Assembly: GCF_015471405.1 (NCBI RefSeq)
Contig: NZ_BLVZ01000007.1
Coordinates: 62,001 to 126,000 of the forward strand
Direction: 5' to 3'
Source of the DNA: Pseudomonas cichorii
Lineage (GTDB): Bacteria > Pseudomonadota > Gammaproteobacteria > Pseudomonadales > Pseudomonadaceae
DNA length: 64,000 bases
Shown here: piece after piece, positions 18,718 through 28,400 of the stretch
How positions within the stretch are numbered: position 1 is the first letter of the stretch
Layout of the letters: each line of letters begins with the position of its first letter
The notes under the pieces: model-generated
Told to the model about the DNA's origin: nothing
Seen by the model: the letters and a program-made list of their open reading frames with translations, nothing else
Database searches by the model: none
Position numbers and translations under genes: made by a program

Positions 18718-18776
18718 AAAGTGATTCATGACCTTAACTGCTCGGCATTACTCTGGAGTGAGCCCTTGGGCTCGTG

Positions 18777-19616
18777 TCACTTCTCCAGATCAGACGCCTG
18801 ATGCCGCTCTGGAACCTGATCCGCTTCATCGCCCCATGTGCGATTGACCTTCTTGCCGCGGATGACGGCAGGGCGTGCGGCGATTTCTTCGGTCCAGCGA
18901 AGCAGGTTCGGGTATTCATGCACCGACAGGAACTCCGCAGCGGAATAAACACTGTTCTGCACCAGTGCGCCGTACCATGGCCACACGGCGATGTCGGCGA
19001 TGGTGTAAGTGTCACCGGCCAGATAGCGGCTTTCCCCGAGGCGGCGGTCCAGCACATCCAGTTGGCGCTTGGCTTCCATAGCGAAGCGGTTGATGGCGTA
19101 CTCGATCTTTTCCGGTGCGTAGGCATAGAAATGCCCGAACCCGCCACCCAGATACGGCGCTGCACCCATCTGCCAGAACAGCCAGTTCAGGGTTTCAGTC
19201 CGGCCCGCGTGATCGGTGGGCAGGAAGCTGGAAAACTTCTCTGCCAGGTAAAGCAGGATCGAGCCGGACTCGAACACCCGCACAGGCTTCTCCTGGCTGC
19301 GATCCAGCAGCGCAGGGATCTTGGAGTTGGGATTGACTCCGACAAAACCGCTGGAGAACTGATCGCCTTCCGAAATCTTGATCAGCCAGGCGTCATATTC
19401 GGCACCGCTGTGCCCAAGGGCCAGTAGCTCTTCCAGCAGAATAGTGACCTTCACCCCGTTGGGCGTGGCCAGCGAATAGAGTTGCAACGGATGCTTGCCG
19501 ACCGGCAGCTCCTTGTCATGGGTAGGGCCGGCAACCGGACGGTTGATATTGGCGAAGGCGCCACCGGACGAAGCAGGTTGCCAGACCTTTGGCGGCGTAT
19601 AAGAAGTAGTGCTCAT
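18777..19616 (-). CDS. yghU: Glutathione S-transferase-type disulfide reductase YghU
   Basis: The 279-residue protein has the long YghU-type N-terminal extension (1-45), a thioredoxin-like GST domain with YSLATPNGVKVTILLEEL and GVNPNSKIPALLDRS, and an all-helical C-terminal domain (about 135-265). E. coli YghU/YfcG bind two glutathiones and reduce disulfides. A cytoplasmic redox role is inferred by family. Confidence 0.92.
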   Translation of the reverse strand: MSTTSYTPPKVWQPASSGGAFANINRPVAGPTHDKELPVGKHPLQLYSLATPNGVKVTILLEELLALGHSGAEYDAWLIKISEGDQFSSGFVGVNPNSKIPALLDRSQEKPVRVFESGSILLYLAEKFSSFLPTDHAGRTETLNWLFWQMGAAPYLGGGFGHFYAYAPEKIEYAINRFAMEAKRQLDVLDRRLGESRYLAGDTYTIADIAVWPWYGALVQNSVYSAAEFLSVHEYPNLLRWTEEIAARPAVIRGKKVNRTWGDEADQVPERHQASDLEK

Positions 19617-19687
19617 GCGGGAACCTCGAAATGTTTGAGGACGATCGTTTCGACCGGTGACGCTGCACGTTGTTCATGAATCATCGA

Positions 19688-20584
19688 TCAGGCCAGAGGA
19701 CGACTGCGACGAGCTAACAAGGCATTGCTGATGCGTTGTCCGTAAAGACCGACTGCCAGGCCCGACACGATGAGGCCCACGGCAACGATTTTCATCGGCG
19801 TCAGGCTTTCATCGAAAATCACCACCGAACCCAGAATTCCGAAGATAGGGACCAACAGTGACAATGGTGCAACAGTAGAAACCGGATATTGCCTGAGCAG
19901 CGAGTTCCAGACCCAGTAGCCGAACAGAGTGTTGGGGTAGACCTGAAATAGGATCGACAGAACGGCGCGATGGTCAATCTGGTTTATCAGCGCAGAGTAA
20001 CCGCTGGTGCCATTGACGATGTAGTCCAGAACGAAAAGCGGAATCGGCGAAAAGGCGCTGGACCAGACCAGAAAGGCAAGCACCTGCTTGGTCTTGGCCT
20101 TTTTATTGATGATGTTCGTGACACTCCAGGCCGCTGCGCCGAATAACACCAGCACCAACCCGGTCGCAGTGACCGAACCGTCCGAAATGAAAATGATGCT
20201 CAACAGTCCGCACAGCGCAACGCCAATCCCGGCCAACTGGTAACGAGAGATTGTCTCCTTGAAGACCCAGGCTCCCAGCAGCATCGTGAAGAACGCGCTG
20301 AACTGCAAAACCAGCGAAGCAATCCCCGCCGACAACCCGGATTTGATCCCCAGATTGACGACACCCCACAGGCCTATACCGAATATCAGCCCGTAGCTAA
20401 TGATGTAACGCCACGCGACATCAGGCTTGGGAATGAAAAAGATCGCGGGCAGCGCACAGAGCGTGAAGCGCAGACCTGCGAGGATGAACGGATCAACTGA
20501 GGTCAGGCCCAGCTTGATGACCGAGAAGTTAAGGCCCCAGAGGGCAGTAACCAGGATGGCGAGGAGCAGGTGGTGGAGTTTCAT
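19688..20584 (-). CDS. EamA/DMT-family exporter
   Basis: The 298-residue inner-membrane protein has ten hydrophobic segments forming two EamA repeats (ALWGLNFSVIKLGL; AAWSVTNIINK). The length equals that of the E. coli cysteine/O-acetylserine exporter EamA. The ATG at 20584 is preceded by GGAAG; an ATG 14 codons upstream has no RBS. The exported compound is not known. Confidence 0.88.
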   Translation of the reverse strand: MKLHHLLLAILVTALWGLNFSVIKLGLTSVDPFILAGLRFTLCALPAIFFIPKPDVAWRYIISYGLIFGIGLWGVVNLGIKSGLSAGIASLVLQFSAFFTMLLGAWVFKETISRYQLAGIGVALCGLLSIIFISDGSVTATGLVLVLFGAAAWSVTNIINKKAKTKQVLAFLVWSSAFSPIPLFVLDYIVNGTSGYSALINQIDHRAVLSILFQVYPNTLFGYWVWNSLLRQYPVSTVAPLSLLVPIFGILGSVVIFDESLTPMKIVAVGLIVSGLAVGLYGQRISNALLARRSRPLA

Positions 20585-20755
20585 TGAGGGTGACTTCCTG
20601 GTCGGTGTCGTGGGATTCAACATCATCGAGCTGTGTCAGGGCAATCCATGACAGCTGTATCACGAGCCTGTCGAGCTTCTGGCGGCGGGTAAGGTTTATG
20701 CCTGAAAAATGCTCTACTTGCTTGTTTCCAGAACAAAAAACTTAACTTGCAGGAT

Positions 20756-20773
20756 TGTATCCCGATAGATACA
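20756..20773. promoter_or_regulatory. Operator-like palindrome
   Basis: TGTATCCCGATAGATACA has perfect six-base arms (TGTATC/GATACA). It lies in the 321-bp gap between the leftward exporter and the rightward membrane gene. The rest of this gap (20585-20905) shows no supported gene. The binding protein is unknown. Confidence 0.35.
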
Positions 20774-20905
20774 TTTGCTGGCAATGTGCTTTCTTGGCTC
20801 CTGTAAGCAAGGTGACGATGCTCCCTGCGATGATCAAAGCAGGCGGCAGCCACTCCGTCGGAGTGCCGACTAAGGCAAGTGGTTAATGCAGGGAGCGAGA
20901 AGCTA

Positions 20906-21283
20906 ATGGATGAGCTGAAGGGAGAGCTGGCAGGCCTGGATATATATGTTTATTCAGGATTGTTGCTTTCAACTTTTATCGCCATCAACTACAAACCCGA
21001 ACATGCGGCCTCTCTGTTTATCTGGGGCTGTAGTGTTCCGCTTTCTGCTTTTTGCTATCTGGTCTGGGTTTATGGCAGTGGTGGTAGCTGGAACTTCGTG
21101 ACGCTCCTTATAGAAATCTTTGCGTTTTCACAGGCCGGGTGGCTGGGAGGTGCTTTGGCTTTTGTCGGGCGGTTGAATAATATGAAATCTATCAAAAAGG
21201 CCGGGCTGTGGGTGTCCATAGTTTCGGTTGTTTTTCATGGGCTGTTTTTGATGCTGATTTTTGTTTCTGGAGCAGGTTCTTAA
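20906..21283 (+). CDS. Small membrane protein of the AT-rich island
   Basis: The 125-residue protein starts at the ATG 20906 behind GGGAGCGAGAAG. It has four hydrophobic segments (about 12-30, 35-55, 60-85 and 98-120) and no motif I recognise. Base composition is AT-rich, like the two lipoprotein genes that follow 68 bp later and unlike the exporter before it. It may belong to the same acquired unit as the RTX gene. Confidence 0.65.
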   Translation: MDELKGELAGLDIYVYSGLLLSTFIAINYKPEHAASLFIWGCSVPLSAFCYLVWVYGSGGSWNFVTLLIEIFAFSQAGWLGGALAFVGRLNNMKSIKKAGLWVSIVSVVFHGLFLMLIFVSGAGS

Positions 21284-21351
21284 TGGGCGAGTTGCCGTCT
21301 CTTTTGAACTTTATTCTTAATAGTGAGCTTTTGTAGGGAAAGGAGTTGGAT

Positions 21352-21852
21352 GTGTCGTTTTTAAAAAGTTTTCTGGTGCTCTTATTGTGCGGTTTTTTAA
21401 CGGGTTGTTCAGAGAAGGTTTGGATAATAAAGCCTTTTGACGTTTCTTTGCCGAATCAATATTCTGCCGCGAAGTTTAGGGTTTCAGAGAGTGGTGGATA
21501 CAGGGTTGCTCTGTTGTTCGTATGGGGTGAAAGTGAACTGGACGTGGTTAGGCAAAGAAAGTTGTGGGGGAGGTTTGGCCTTGAGGAAAAGGGGACTCTA
21601 GTTCCGGTTCGTTTGCGAGTCACAAAGAATAATGAATTGTTTTTTGATGAGGTTTTATTAGCGGGCGGTGTTGACTCTGGTCATGCTTTTGAGTATGGCG
21701 GGGTTCATAAATCTGCGCTTGCTAGAGAGGTGAAGAGTTTTGCTCTTTCTCCAGGGAATTATTCTTTTGAGATTTTTACTATGGATGGGGTTGAGGCGTT
21801 TCGTGGTGATGAGAGTTATGTGATTTTTTCTTATTATGGGCCCAAGGTTTAA
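21352..21852 (+). CDS. Lipoprotein A, paralogue pair next to the RTX gene
   Basis: The 166-residue protein is read from the GTG 21352, six bases after AAGGAG; this aligns its N-terminus with its paralogue and places the lipobox LTGC with Cys19. The mature part is beta-rich (YRVALLFVWGES, GNYSFEIFTMDGV, VIFSYYGP) and shares the same segments with the protein at 21943. The DUF5625-like family resemblance is tentative. The DNA is AT-rich with codons unlike the chromosome. Its position suggests a periplasm-facing partner or immunity protein for the RTX protein; this is inference. Confidence 0.75.
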   Translation: MSFLKSFLVLLLCGFLTGCSEKVWIIKPFDVSLPNQYSAAKFRVSESGGYRVALLFVWGESELDVVRQRKLWGRFGLEEKGTLVPVRLRVTKNNELFFDEVLLAGGVDSGHAFEYGGVHKSALAREVKSFALSPGNYSFEIFTMDGVEAFRGDESYVIFSYYGPKV

Positions 21853-21942
21853 AGGTTTTCTAAAGTTTGGGGTAAAGGGTTTGAGAATGGATGAGAGTTA
21901 TGGTGTTGCCAGTAAAGTCACTGCAAAAGAGGAGATGTGTTT

Positions 21943-22437
21943 ATGTCATATTTTAAGGTTTTTTTTGCTCTGATCTTATGTGTTTTTTTAACGGGTTGTT
22001 CAGAGAAAGTTTGGATAGTAAAGCCTATCGACGTTTCTTTGTCAAATCAATCTGCTGTCGCGAAGTTTAGGGTTTCAGAGAATGGTGGATATAGAGTTGC
22101 TCTTTTTTTTGTGTGGGGTAAAAGTAAAGCTGAAATGGATAGGCAAAAAATATTATGGGGCAGAGGTGATAAAAGAGGAACGCCTATTCCAATTCGCTTG
22201 CGAATTCTAAAGGACGGTAAACCATTTTTTGATGAGGTTTTGGTGACCAGTGGGATTAGTGCAGGTCAAGATTTTGAATATGAAGGCGTTTATAAGTCTA
22301 CTCAGGTTAGAGATATAAAGAACTTTGCCCTTGCCCCAGGTGATTACTCTTTTGAAGTTTTGACTGTGGAGGGGGTTAAAGTATTTGAAGGTACTGAAGG
22401 CTATGTGGGGTTTTCTTATTATGATCCCAAAATTTAA
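21943..22437 (+). CDS. Lipoprotein B, paralogue pair next to the RTX gene
   Basis: The 164-residue lipoprotein starts at ATG 21943 behind GAGGAG and has lipobox LTGC with Cys19. It matches lipoprotein A almost end to end (SEKVWI.KP.DVSL, AKFRVSE.GGYRVAL, FFDEVL, FSYY.PK), with differences spread over the mature domain, so the two arose by tandem duplication and then diverged. It ends 34 bp before the RTX gene, whose RBS AGAAAGGA follows. Shared AT-rich composition links it to the RTX head domain. Confidence 0.75.
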   Translation: MSYFKVFFALILCVFLTGCSEKVWIVKPIDVSLSNQSAVAKFRVSENGGYRVALFFVWGKSKAEMDRQKILWGRGDKRGTPIPIRLRILKDGKPFFDEVLVTSGISAGQDFEYEGVYKSTQVRDIKNFALAPGDYSFEVLTVEGVKVFEGTEGYVGFSYYDPKI

Positions 22438-22471
22438 GTGATTTTTAAATTGAGAGAGAAAGGACTCGAGA

Positions 22472-25400
22472 ATGGAAAAGACTTACAGTGTTACGTACAA
22501 GGTCGCTGAGATAGGGGCGGATTATGTTTATCAGCATGATAAGGGGGATCATAAGGCGGGGGACAAGGTCGATTCTGTCGGCGGGCATATGTGGTATAGC
22601 GTTAGTGATGGTGAAAATAGCGAGAGTTTCGGTTTTGCCTCGGCTCTTGGGCAGTTAAAGGGTGATGGTAACGTAGTCTATGATGATAATCAGGCATACC
22701 GGGAAACTGTTTATGAAGTAACTGTAAAGCTGACTGAGCAGCAGTATGAGTCATTAATGGCCTTTTCGGATAACCCCGCATCCGGTGGGTTTGATCCAAA
22801 AAATTATAATGTATTGACTAATAGTTGTGTGGATTTTGTATATGCCTCATTGAAGGCTATCGGATACAATCCAAAGGGGGAGCAAGGTGATCTTGTTCCG
22901 CAATTTAATGATGATAATATTAATGCGCTTCTTGGTGGGTTTGGGACTCAAATAATTATTGGAGATATGCATAAAAATGGATTTGTTTACGATGGTAGTG
23001 AAACCAGCTTGTGGCTAGATGCCAATGACCTAGCTGGTGGTATGGTAAACAATGATTTCTCATTGAGTACCGATCTTGCTTCTGGAATCAAATACAAAGA
23101 ATCCGTGGATCACGATGCGGCAGCCGCTGAAGTTGCCCAGGGTTTGGTCGCCAGTGGTGGCGGTTGGAACCTGACTTACTATGCAGATAAACTCAATGCA
23201 AACCAGTATCAGGGCAATTGGATAAATAACACCTTTACCAATGCGGCCACGCAGATTCTGGCTGATGGTTATCGTCCGGGTAACGTCAACACCGTCAAGG
23301 ATGTGTTTGATTTCAGCCTGCGTAACTCGACCCAGGGCATGACGTATGGCAGCACACTGGCTGCACTTTTGAATTCGGGCGATGCACGTGCCCGTGTGAC
23401 GTTGCCTACCGATCCGCTGGTATTGGACCTTAATGGTGATGGCGTAAGACTGACGGATTATCTTGGAGCACCGGTACTGTTCGATGCCGATAACGATGGC
23501 GGCAGTCTTGAGGAAACGGGCTGGGTCAGCCCGCAAGACGGCATCGTTGTGGTGGACTCCAATGCCAATGGCAAGATCGACAACATCAGCGAGACACTTT
23601 CCGAATATTTCGGTGGTGTGGCGGGCACAGGCGGTAATGCCGGAGAAAAACGCTTCTCGAACGGATTCACTGCCTTGGCGAGTCTGGACAGTAATGCTGA
23701 CGGTGTTTTCGATAACCGCGACGATGCCTGGTCGAGTGTCAAAGTCTGGGTCGATGCCAACCACGACGGAAAGAGCTGGGATGATGCCAATGGTAATGGC
23801 TCGGTGGACGCCAATGAAAAGAGCGAACTGAAGTCATTGGCAGAGCTGGGCATTACCCGGATCAACTTGAACAGCGTGGCTCAAAGCGGCGAAGTGCGTG
23901 ACGGTAACGAAGTGCTGGCACGAGGGACATTTGTTCAGAATGGCGTCAGTAAAGAAGCCATCGCCGCCAACTTCCTGGCCAACCCCAACGGTCACGTTTT
24001 TACGGCAAGTGGCACCGGTACTGTCATCTCAACGCAGGGGGGAGGAGAGGTTTCCCCTGTAAGCGGTTATGCCTCTTCATCCTCCACGGGTGAACATATC
24101 GATGTGGCATCGAAAGGCGTAAACAATGCGACTGGCGGCTCTGGCAATGATGTGTTGCAAGGCGACGCCCAGACCAACTGGCTGGCCGGTGGCCAGGGTA
24201 GCGATACGTTCTACGGTGGTGCCGGAGACGATGTTCTGCTGATCGATGGCGACGACCTGTCCGAGAATATCCATGGAGGGGACGGTACCGATATCGTTCA
24301 GGTCCTGGGCGATAAAGGTGTTTATCTCAACCTGGCAGATGCCGGTGTGGAGATTGCCCAAGGCGGTCGTGGCAATGACACCTTCATCGGGGGCGGGTCC
24401 AGCACGGTTTATATGCGCGGCGGCGACGGCGATGATGTACTCATCGGTGGGTACGCCAATGATGCGTTGTCGGGTGAAGATGGTAACGACGTCATTCTGG
24501 GCGGAGCCGGCAACGATGTATTGCGCGGGCATCGTGGCAATGACCGGATCCAGGGCGGCTTGGGCAATGACCTCATCGATGGCGGTCAGGATGACGACAA
24601 CCTCAACGGCGGTGCCGGCGACGATGTACTGATCGGTGGTGCGGGCGATGATGTGATTGATGGCGGTGACGGCCTGGACGTCGTCGAACTGTCCGGTGAC
24701 TTTGCCGACTACCGTCTGACACGCACGGCAGAAGGTGTCTGGATCAGCGACACCGTGGCCGGGCGTGACGGTACCGATTTCCTGCAGAACATCGAAAAGG
24801 TCAACTTCAAGAATCTCAAGCTGGTCGAGATCCCGAGCACCACCAGCGAAGGCATCGAGAATCCTCTGCTGGTCAAGGATGTCCTGAGCAGCGACAAGGC
24901 CGGTGCGGCTTTCGAGCGTACCAGTGCGCATCTGATCGGCAAGGAACAACTGCTGCAGAACGATATCGACTGGCAGCATGATGCGCTGCACATCACCGGA
25001 TTGTTCGATGTCGTGGGCGGTACGGCCAGCGTGACCCAGGCCGGCGATGTGCTGTTCACGCCGGATGCAACCTTTACCGGCATCATGGGCTTCAAGTACA
25101 CCGTTGCCGACGCCAAGGGCAATGAGGCCGGTACGGTCATCAGCATGGGGACCGGCGAAAGCGCGACGATGCGTGCTGCGGTTTACCTCAAGACCTCTGA
25201 TCTGCCCGACGATCCGCTGGTGACCGATCAATGGTATCTGTCCCAGGCCAATATTCTTCCGGTCTGGAAGGATTACACCGGCAAGGGCGTCAGGATTGCC
25301 CAGATCGAAACCACCAGCCCTTTCGGCACGACCAAGGAAGTGCTTGATTACCGTCATGCCGACCTGAAAGACAACATCGACAAGAACTGGCTGGCCAATG

Positions 25401-28400
25401 CCACGCCGGGGCAGATGGCGGGCGAGGGCAGCGGCGGCGTCTTCAGCGATCACGCGACTCTGGTGGCCGGTGTGATGGTCGCCTCCCGCAATGGCGAAGG
25501 CAGTGTGGGTGTGGCTTATGACGCCACGGTTGCCGGTTACTGGGTCAATAAAGACGACTTCAGCACCATGTCCCACATGCACGAATATGACGTGGTGAAC
25601 AACAGTTGGGGCAGTAGCATTCCCTTCGACCTGAAGTTTTCCCCGGCCGAACTGGGATTGATGCCGACGCCCCACCGTCAGGCCTTGCAAGAGGGGCGCG
25701 ATGGTCTGGGGACCGTGATTGTCACGGGCGGCGGCAACGACCGGGAAAAAGGCGGGAACACCAACTACTCGAACGTCTCCAACAGCCGCAGCAGTATCAT
25801 TGTCGGCGCGATCAATGCCACCACCGACCTGGGTGCGCTCCAGTTTGGCGGCAAGCCGTTTTCCAGCCCTGGTGCCAGTATTCTGGTCAGCGCGCCGGGC
25901 TCGAACGTGACCTCCACTTCGCGTCTGGTGCAGAACGACAATGGCTCCACGTTCGGTGCCGACACCAGCGTTTCGCAAGGCACCAGTTTTGCCGCGCCGA
26001 TCGTCTCCGGCATCGTGGCACTGATGCTAGAAGCCAACCCTGAACTGGGGTATCGCGACGTCCAGCAGATCCTGGCGATTTCGGCCCGCAAGGTCGCCGA
26101 CCCTGATACCTCCTGGCAGGAAAACGGAAGCCAGAACTGGAACGGCGGCGGCATGCATGTCAGCCATGACTATGGTTATGGCGAAGTCGATGCTCGTGCT
26201 GCGGTTCGTCTGGCCGAAACCTGGAATACCCAGCAAACCTACGGTAATGAATTCAGCCTGAACCAGCCTCTGGACTCCGGCACCCTCAACCGCGCAATTA
26301 CTGACGGACAGGGCGCAGGCATCAGCCATTCCCTGACCATGGGTAACGCCGGTATTTCTGTCGAGCATGTTGAAGTCAAAGTCAGCCTGACGCATTCCCG
26401 TCCGGGTGACCTGATCCTCAAGCTGATCTCGCCGTCCGGTACGGAATCCATTCTGATGAACCGTCCGGGCAAGGCGCCGGGCAGTGCGGCGAGCGATCGT
26501 GGCAATGCCGACTTTGCGGGCAGCTCGACCCTGAATTACGTTTTCGACACGGCGCTTCTGCGTGGTGAAACGGCGCAGGGCAACTGGACGCTGCAAGTCA
26601 TCGATACGGTCACCGGCGACACCGGCACACTCAACAGCTGGAGCATGAACGTTTACGGCAAGGACGGTACGTCCGATGACCAATATGTGTATACCAATGA
26701 ATATGCACAGTTGGCCGCTGCAGGCGGACGCAATGTGCTCAACGATACCGATGGCGGCGTAGACACGATCAATGCCGCGGCGATTGCCAGCGCCAGCGTT
26801 ATCGATCTCACCAAAGGTCAGGCGACCCTGGCCGGTGCCCAGTTGACCATCTCCAATCCTGGCCAGATCGAAAACCTCATCGGCGGCGAGTTTGGTGACT
26901 CGCTGACCGGCAACGCTGCGGATAACCATCTCTCGGGTGGTCGTGGCGACGATCTGCTGTCGGGCGGTGCAGGTATCGATACGCTGATCGCAGGACAGGG
27001 CAATGACACCCTGACCGGCGGCGCCGATACCGACTATTTTGTGATCGACAAGAACGCGGGCGACGTCGATACCCTGACCGACTTCGTCATCGGCACCGAC
27101 CGAATCGTTCTGTCCGGTTTCGGCCCTGATGTGTATTCGACGATGGGCATCAGCCAGCAAGGCGCGGACACCCGGTTGACGCTGGATGACGGGCAAGTTC
27201 TGGTACTTAAAAATGTGCAGTCCCAGGGCCTGACCCTGAGCAGCTTCGTGCATGTACCGGAAGGCGTGAGCCTGAGCCGTCTGGAGCGTTACTCCGGCTT
27301 TGGTTTCGGGCTTGATGGCACCGTGACCGAGCGGATTCTGCCGGACACGACCAATGGCGTTCTGTACTGGGCCAATGAGGGCGGCGAGCGCGTCTTCGGT
27401 GGCACGGGAGCCGATGTGATCACCGGTGGTCTGGGTGATGATGTGCTGGTCGGCGAAAGCTCCACGTCTTCGACTGTCGGCGGTAACGACACCCTGAACG
27501 GTGGCGAAGGCAATGACGTGGTGCGTGGCGGTGCAGGCGATGACGTGCTCTACGGCGGTGCCGGGCTGGATTATCTCGGAGGCGATGCGGGTAACGATGT
27601 CCTCTACCTGGAGGGCGATCAAGGCATCGCTGACTACGCGACCACCACATTGCTGTCACCGAACATCAACCTCGGCGGTGCAGCCTCGCACACCGGAGCC
27701 TCGGTGGCGGGCGGTGCCGGGAATGATCGTTTTGTCGTGGTCGAAGACCTCAAGGCGAGTGCTTCGCAAGGCATCATGGCCAACCTGATCGACGATTTCG
27801 AGGTGGCCAATCCAGCCGAGAAAATCGACCTGTCACAGATCCGAGCGGTACACAGCTTTGCCGAGCTGAACTTCAGTTCCGTGACGGTGGATGGCGAGCA
27901 GTACCTGAGAGTCTGGCTGGGCGCGATGGCCAGTGGCACTCAGTACCTGACCCTCAAAGGCGTCACCGCCAATCAACTGTCCGCCACCAACTTCATTTTT
28001 GGTCAGGCCGTTGCACAGCCCAAAGTGCTGCTTAGCGGCACTGCTGCCAACGATCTGCTGATCGGCGACGCTGGCGGCAATACCCTCGATGGCGGTGCCG
28101 GTGCGGACGTTCTCGAAGGCCGCACAGGCGACGACACCTATATCGTCGACAACGTCGGTGACGTGATCAAGGAAGTGGTGGGCGGTGGCTATGACCTGGT
28201 CAAGTCCAGTGTCAGCCATACCCTGGCCAGTGAAGTCGAGTCCCTGCAATTGCTGGGTACAGCGGCTATCAATGGCACCGGCAATGAATTGGCCAACCGC
28301 ATTGTGGGCAACAGCGCCAACAACGTGCTGGACGGTGCCGGTGGTTCCGATGTGCTGATCGGCGGCCTGGGTGACGACACCTATATGGTCGACGACGGTT

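Noticed and set aside
20627..22471. Search for type I secretion ABC transporter and membrane-fusion genes near the RTX gene.
   Set aside because: None of the genes here or downstream to 33.5 kb has such motifs; the exporter must be encoded elsewhere.
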